Part shown: piece by piece, positions 20,630 to 23,323 of the stretch
Layout of the letters: each line of letters begins with the position of its first letter
Position numbering within the stretch: the stretch's first letter is position 1
NCBI GenBank assembly: GCA_002788865.1
Contig: PFSC01000197.1
Coordinates: 1-23,323, forward strand
Reading direction: 5' to 3'
Length of the DNA: 23,323 bases
From: Candidatus Roizmanbacteria bacterium CG_4_9_14_0_2_um_filter_39_13
GTDB taxonomy: Bacteria > Patescibacteriota > Microgenomatia > UBA1406 > GWC2-37-13
Program-made: the position numbers and the translations under genes
Notes under the pieces: generated by a model
What the model was told of the DNA's origin: nothing
Databases searched by the model: none
What the model saw: only the letters and a program-made list of their open reading frames with translations

Positions 20630-21997
20630 ATGATCGGAGAAGAAAAATTAAAACAAATAGCAGAAAAAGCACTCTCTTTTTCAAAAGCTGAACAAACTGA
20701 AGTATTACTTTCGGTATCTGGAAATGCATTAACTCGTTTTGCCAATAATCAAATTCATCAGAATGTCGCATGGAAAAATCTGGGAATTTCAGCCAGAGTT
20801 GTTTTATTGAATAAAAAAACCCGCCAAAACTCCGATTCAGGCGGGCAGGTTGGTGTCGCCAGTACGAATGCATTTGATGATGCATCTCTTAAAGACGTAA
20901 TAGCTCGTGCTACCGAACTTGCAAATCTTCAAGAACCTGATCCCGGATTTGTTTCATTACCAAAGCCACAAAAAATAATAAAAGTGACAGATGATATTCA
21001 TCATGCGACCGAAGAAGAGATGGCCGCCGGAGCAGATGTCGTGATCAAAAAAGCCATGAAAGAAAATCTGATCGCGTCTGGCGCATATGCAAATGATGTC
21101 TCAGAGATTGCAGTCGCAAATTCTCTTGGCGTCTGGGCGCACCACGCAGGATCATCCTGCAATCTTTCGACTATTGTCCTTGGAAAAGATTCAAGTGGTT
21201 TTGCCGCAGATGTCGCACGAACTCCAGATGAAGTAGATTCAGAATTAGTGGCTGAAACTGCGGTACAAAAAGCACTGGAGAGTAAAAATCCACAGGATAT
21301 TGAGCCGGGAGAATACGAAGTCATTCTGGAACCACAGGCGGTATCTGAGATGATGGCATTTTTCCAATGGTATGGGCCAAATGCACGAATTTATCATGAA
21401 GGAGCAAGTCCACTTTCTGACAAAATGGGGAGCCAAGTTTTTGGTAAAAATATCACGATCATTGATGACCCATTTCATAAGGATGTTTTTCCGATGCCAT
21501 TTGATTTTGAAGGACAGCCAAAAAAAGCAATTACTTTTATAAAAAATGGTGTTCTTCAAAATATCGCATACGATTCATATCATGCATTGAAATATCATCA
21601 TCAAAATACTGGCCATGCGCTTCCCGCACCAAACACCATGGGGCCCATTCCGCTCCACATGTATATAGCGGCAGGGGATATGACGCGAGACGCGATGATC
21701 AAAAATGTGAAGCGAGGACTGCTTGTGACGAGGCTTTGGTACGTGCGCGTATTAAATCCAAAAATGCTCAATGTCACGGGTATGACACGGGATGCAACAT
21801 TTCTTATCGAAAATGGAAAAATTGTCCGGCCGGTAAAAAACCTTCGATTCAATCAGAGTATTCCAAAAGCATTAAACAATGTAGTAGGAATTGAAAATAA
21901 ACTAACTCCCCTTGCCAGTTTTGAAGGAGAGATGATCAGCCTTGCTCCAACGTTACATATTAGTAAATGGGAATTTAGTAGTGCAACGCTGTTTTAA
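20630..21997 (+). CDS. tldE: TldE/PmbA, non-catalytic partner of TldD
   Basis: 455 residues. NALTRFANNQIHQNVAWKN and LGISARVV followed by GVASTNAFDDASLKDVI are the N-terminal TldE signature; later come SLGVWAHHAGSSCNLS, EPGEYEVILEPQAV, DDPFHKDVFPMPFDFEG and NTMGPIPLHMYIAAGD. The HExxxH zinc motif of TldD is absent, as expected. Residues about 61-73 (NKKTRQNSDSGGQ) replace a short loop of the family and are encoded by a GC-rich hairpin, probably a repeat insertion. It pairs with tldD immediately upstream. Confidence 0.9.
   Translation: MIGEEKLKQIAEKALSFSKAEQTEVLLSVSGNALTRFANNQIHQNVAWKNLGISARVVLLNKKTRQNSDSGGQVGVASTNAFDDASLKDVIARATELANLQEPDPGFVSLPKPQKIIKVTDDIHHATEEEMAAGADVVIKKAMKENLIASGAYANDVSEIAVANSLGVWAHHAGSSCNLSTIVLGKDSSGFAADVARTPDEVDSELVAETAVQKALESKNPQDIEPGEYEVILEPQAVSEMMAFFQWYGPNARIYHEGASPLSDKMGSQVFGKNITIIDDPFHKDVFPMPFDFEGQPKKAITFIKNGVLQNIAYDSYHALKYHHQNTGHALPAPNTMGPIPLHMYIAAGDMTRDAMIKNVKRGLLVTRLWYVRVLNPKMLNVTGMTRDATFLIENGKIVRPVKNLRFNQSIPKALNNVVGIENKLTPLASFEGEMISLAPTLHISKWEFSSATLF
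20813..20845 (-). repeat. Terminator-like hairpin inside tldE
   Basis: CCCGCC (20820-20825) pairs with GGCGGG (20840-20845) around a 14-nt loop. On the minus strand the stem is followed by seven T (20819-20813), the form of a rho-independent terminator. It is nonetheless translated within tldE, which suggests an inserted repeat that can also end antisense transcription. Confidence 0.55.
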
Positions 21998-22082
21998 AAT
22001 GTATAACGCATTACGTATAGCGCGAAACGTATATTAATATTTTTCAATAAAACGTTTCATGTTTCACGTTACACGATCAAAT
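21998..22082. other. Intergenic spacer with loose inverted repeat
   Basis: GAAACGT (22024-22030) and ACGTTTC (22052-22058) are perfect inverted copies 21 nt apart, and GTTTCA is repeated next to them. The wording is low-complexity and typical of short intergenic repeats. Neither a promoter nor a terminator can be assigned. Confidence 0.35.
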
Positions 22083-23159
22083 ATGAAACACATTGACCAG
22101 ATATTAAAAAAAACAGGCATTATTAAGGTGTCTCCGAATGACACGCTTTCAAGTGCTTTAGGAAAACTTACAAGCTCACATGATGCAGCATTTGTCTTCG
22201 ACGCAAAAGATAAATTTTTAGGAGTGATCAATCCCTATTACACATTGATCAAATCTTCAGCATTTGATGCGAGTACCAAAGTTGCACATGCGCTTTTTCA
22301 TCCACCTCACATTGATACAACAGATTCACTTTCGCGAATTGTTCAGCTCATGAATGAATCAAAAATACATTATCTTCCGGTATTTGATGCCGACAAACAA
22401 TTTCTTGGCATCACTTCGGCCCGACGCATCCTTACATTTATGCAAAATCTTGATGTTGCAAAGCTCACCATTGGCCAAATGAGTCATACACAGAAAGGGA
22501 AAGTTATCACGGTAACACTTGATGATTCGATATCTAAGGCGCAACAATTATTCAAAGAATATAAAACATCAAAAATAGTTGTTATAGATAAAAATGGTCG
22601 CCTCAAAGGTATTTTGAGTCATTATGACCTAATTCCTTTTATCATTGCCCCGGGAAATAAACAAAGACGAGGAACTAGGGGAGAACAGACACAGTTCAAG
22701 GATACTCCGGTGAAAAATTATGTTAAAACTACCGTTCTTACGCTCAATGAAAAAAATACTGTTTCTGAGGCGATAGAACAGGTTCTGTCAAAAGTCATTG
22801 GAAGCATCATACTGGTTGATCATGAATCGCATCCGACGGGCATTGTGACTACGCGCGACATCCTTGATCTTTTGCGAATCGACAACAAAAAGAAAAATGT
22901 ATCGATTACCACAAAGCATCTGTCGAAGCATCATGTTGTGACATTTAATGACTTTGCAAAATATATCACTGAGTACATTCAGAGAAATGAACCGATAGCA
23001 TCGGCACGTATCATTTATGAGGGAGAAAAAAATGATCGTCTGTTTAAAATCACGGTTCATTTGACTCCATTTAAAGGTCGGCCAGTGGTCATTTCTCGCG
23101 AAGGGAAGGACTTTTCTCAACTTCTTCAGGAAGTGAAGGAAGTTGTGAGGAGAGAATGA
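22083..23159 (+). CDS. Four-CBS-domain protein with HPF-like C-terminal domain
   Basis: 358 residues from the ATG chosen here; an in-frame ATG eight codons upstream falls in repeat-like sequence. Four CBS motifs follow one another: VSPNDTLSSALGKLTS...FLGVINPY, IDTTDSLSRIVQLMNE...LGITSARRIL, VTLDDSISKAQQLFKE...LKGILSHYDLI and LNEKNTVSEAIEQVLS...TGIVTTRDIL. CBS pairs bind adenine nucleotides, so this is probably an energy-state sensor. The last 80 or so residues (YITEYIQRNEP, FKITVHLTPFKGRPVV, GKDFSQLLQEVKEVVRR) resemble the beta-alpha-beta-beta-beta-alpha pattern of ribosome hibernation factors (HPF/YfiA), but this is a weak resemblance. No membrane part is seen. The target is unknown. Confidence 0.82.
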   Translation: MKHIDQILKKTGIIKVSPNDTLSSALGKLTSSHDAAFVFDAKDKFLGVINPYYTLIKSSAFDASTKVAHALFHPPHIDTTDSLSRIVQLMNESKIHYLPVFDADKQFLGITSARRILTFMQNLDVAKLTIGQMSHTQKGKVITVTLDDSISKAQQLFKEYKTSKIVVIDKNGRLKGILSHYDLIPFIIAPGNKQRRGTRGEQTQFKDTPVKNYVKTTVLTLNEKNTVSEAIEQVLSKVIGSIILVDHESHPTGIVTTRDILDLLRIDNKKKNVSITTKHLSKHHVVTFNDFAKYITEYIQRNEPIASARIIYEGEKNDRLFKITVHLTPFKGRPVVISREGKDFSQLLQEVKEVVRRE

Positions 23160-23175
23160 GCATATAATATATCTC

Positions 23176-23203
23176 AATTACGAATTACGAATTACGAATT
23201 ACG
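23176..23203. repeat. Tandem repeat, four copies of AATTACG
   Basis: Four perfect 7-bp units. No spacers, so it is not CRISPR. Confidence 0.85.
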
Positions 23204-23245
23204 AATGGGGCAAGCTATGTGACTGCGTTTTGTACATATAGTAAG

Positions 23246-23323
23246 AGTTCACACTCTTTGACAAAACTGTATCATAATATATCAATTATTATTTTGTGTC
23301 ATCCCCGACCTGATCCCCGTTTT
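23246..23323. repeat. 18-bp motif and start of a GTCAT element, cut by window end
   Basis: AGTTCACACTCTTTGACA (23246-23263), AT-rich sequence, then GTCATCCCCGACCTGATCCC from 23298 to the edge. This is the same order as at 13478 (18-bp motif, then the palindromic element). No coding frame is visible in 23160-23323. Confidence 0.65.

Noticed and set aside
22059..22082. Earlier ATG for the CBS protein
   Set aside because: The eight extra residues fall in repeat-like GTTTCA sequence; the start at 22083 fits better, though this is not certain.
23176..23203. CRISPR-like array
   Set aside because: Seven-bp units in direct tandem with no spacers.
1..23323. Alternative genetic code with UGA as glycine (as in Gracilibacteria or SR1)
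   Set aside because: UGA ends several genes at the expected family length, such as polX and the Phd-like antitoxin, so it is a stop here.
1..23323. tRNA or rRNA genes
   Set aside because: No cloverleaf or conserved rRNA segment was found in the gaps on reading both strands by eye.

Overview
This window looks like a chromosomal segment of a Candidate Phyla Radiation (Patescibacteria) bacterium, possibly a Microgenomates lineage. That is an inference from AT-rich sequence, very compact genes with 1-5 nt gaps, several apparently leaderless starts, many toxin-antitoxin (TA) modules, and short GC-rich palindromic repeats that have entered genes in frame. UGA acts as a stop, so the code is standard bacterial. 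No rRNA, tRNA, CRISPR array or transposase was recognised.

Layout. 1-1304 (minus): a cytosine-deaminase-like amidohydrolase, cut by the window edge, behind uridine kinase. 1367-4307: a restriction-modification cassette in which the DNA methyltransferase is fused to a complete, apparently self-cleavable LexA repressor. It converges on an MvaI/BcnI-type endonuclease led by a small HTH regulator. 4564-6909: cytidine deaminase and PolX (DNA polymerase X plus PHP). 6911-8398 (minus): a protein joining an asparaginyl-tRNA-synthetase-like catalytic core to the MGS regulatory domain of carbamoyl-phosphate synthetase. 8564-17379: the late pyrimidine genes pyrD, pyrK, pyrF and pyrE, interleaved with three TA modules (Phd/RelE-like, AbrB/PIN, MNT/HEPN), a metallophosphoesterase, a 2-hydroxyacid dehydrogenase and a split HAD phosphatase. 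17376-18087 (minus): a fourth TA pair (AbrB/PIN). 18224-21997: two unknown proteins, then tldD and tldE. 22083-23159: a four-CBS protein with an HPF-like tail.

How the genes fit together. pyrD and pyrK supply class 1B dihydroorotate dehydrogenase, pyrE and pyrF convert orotate to UMP, and udk, cdd and the amidohydrolase salvage pyrimidines. pyrB, pyrC and carAB are not in the window, although the MGS domain at the end of the synthetase-like protein is the part of CarB that normally senses UMP or IMP. The TA pairs lie directly against pyr genes (2 nt before pyrD, 1 nt before pyrF, 24 nt after pyrF, 4 nt overlap with the end of pyrE).

Two repeat families run through the region: GTCAT...ATGAC palindromes, and an 18-bp motif AGTTCAnnnTCTTTGACA (five copies). 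Palindromic inserts are translated in frame inside pyrK, pyrF and probably tldE. The most unusual items are the LexA-methyltransferase fusion and the synthetase-core/MGS fusion.
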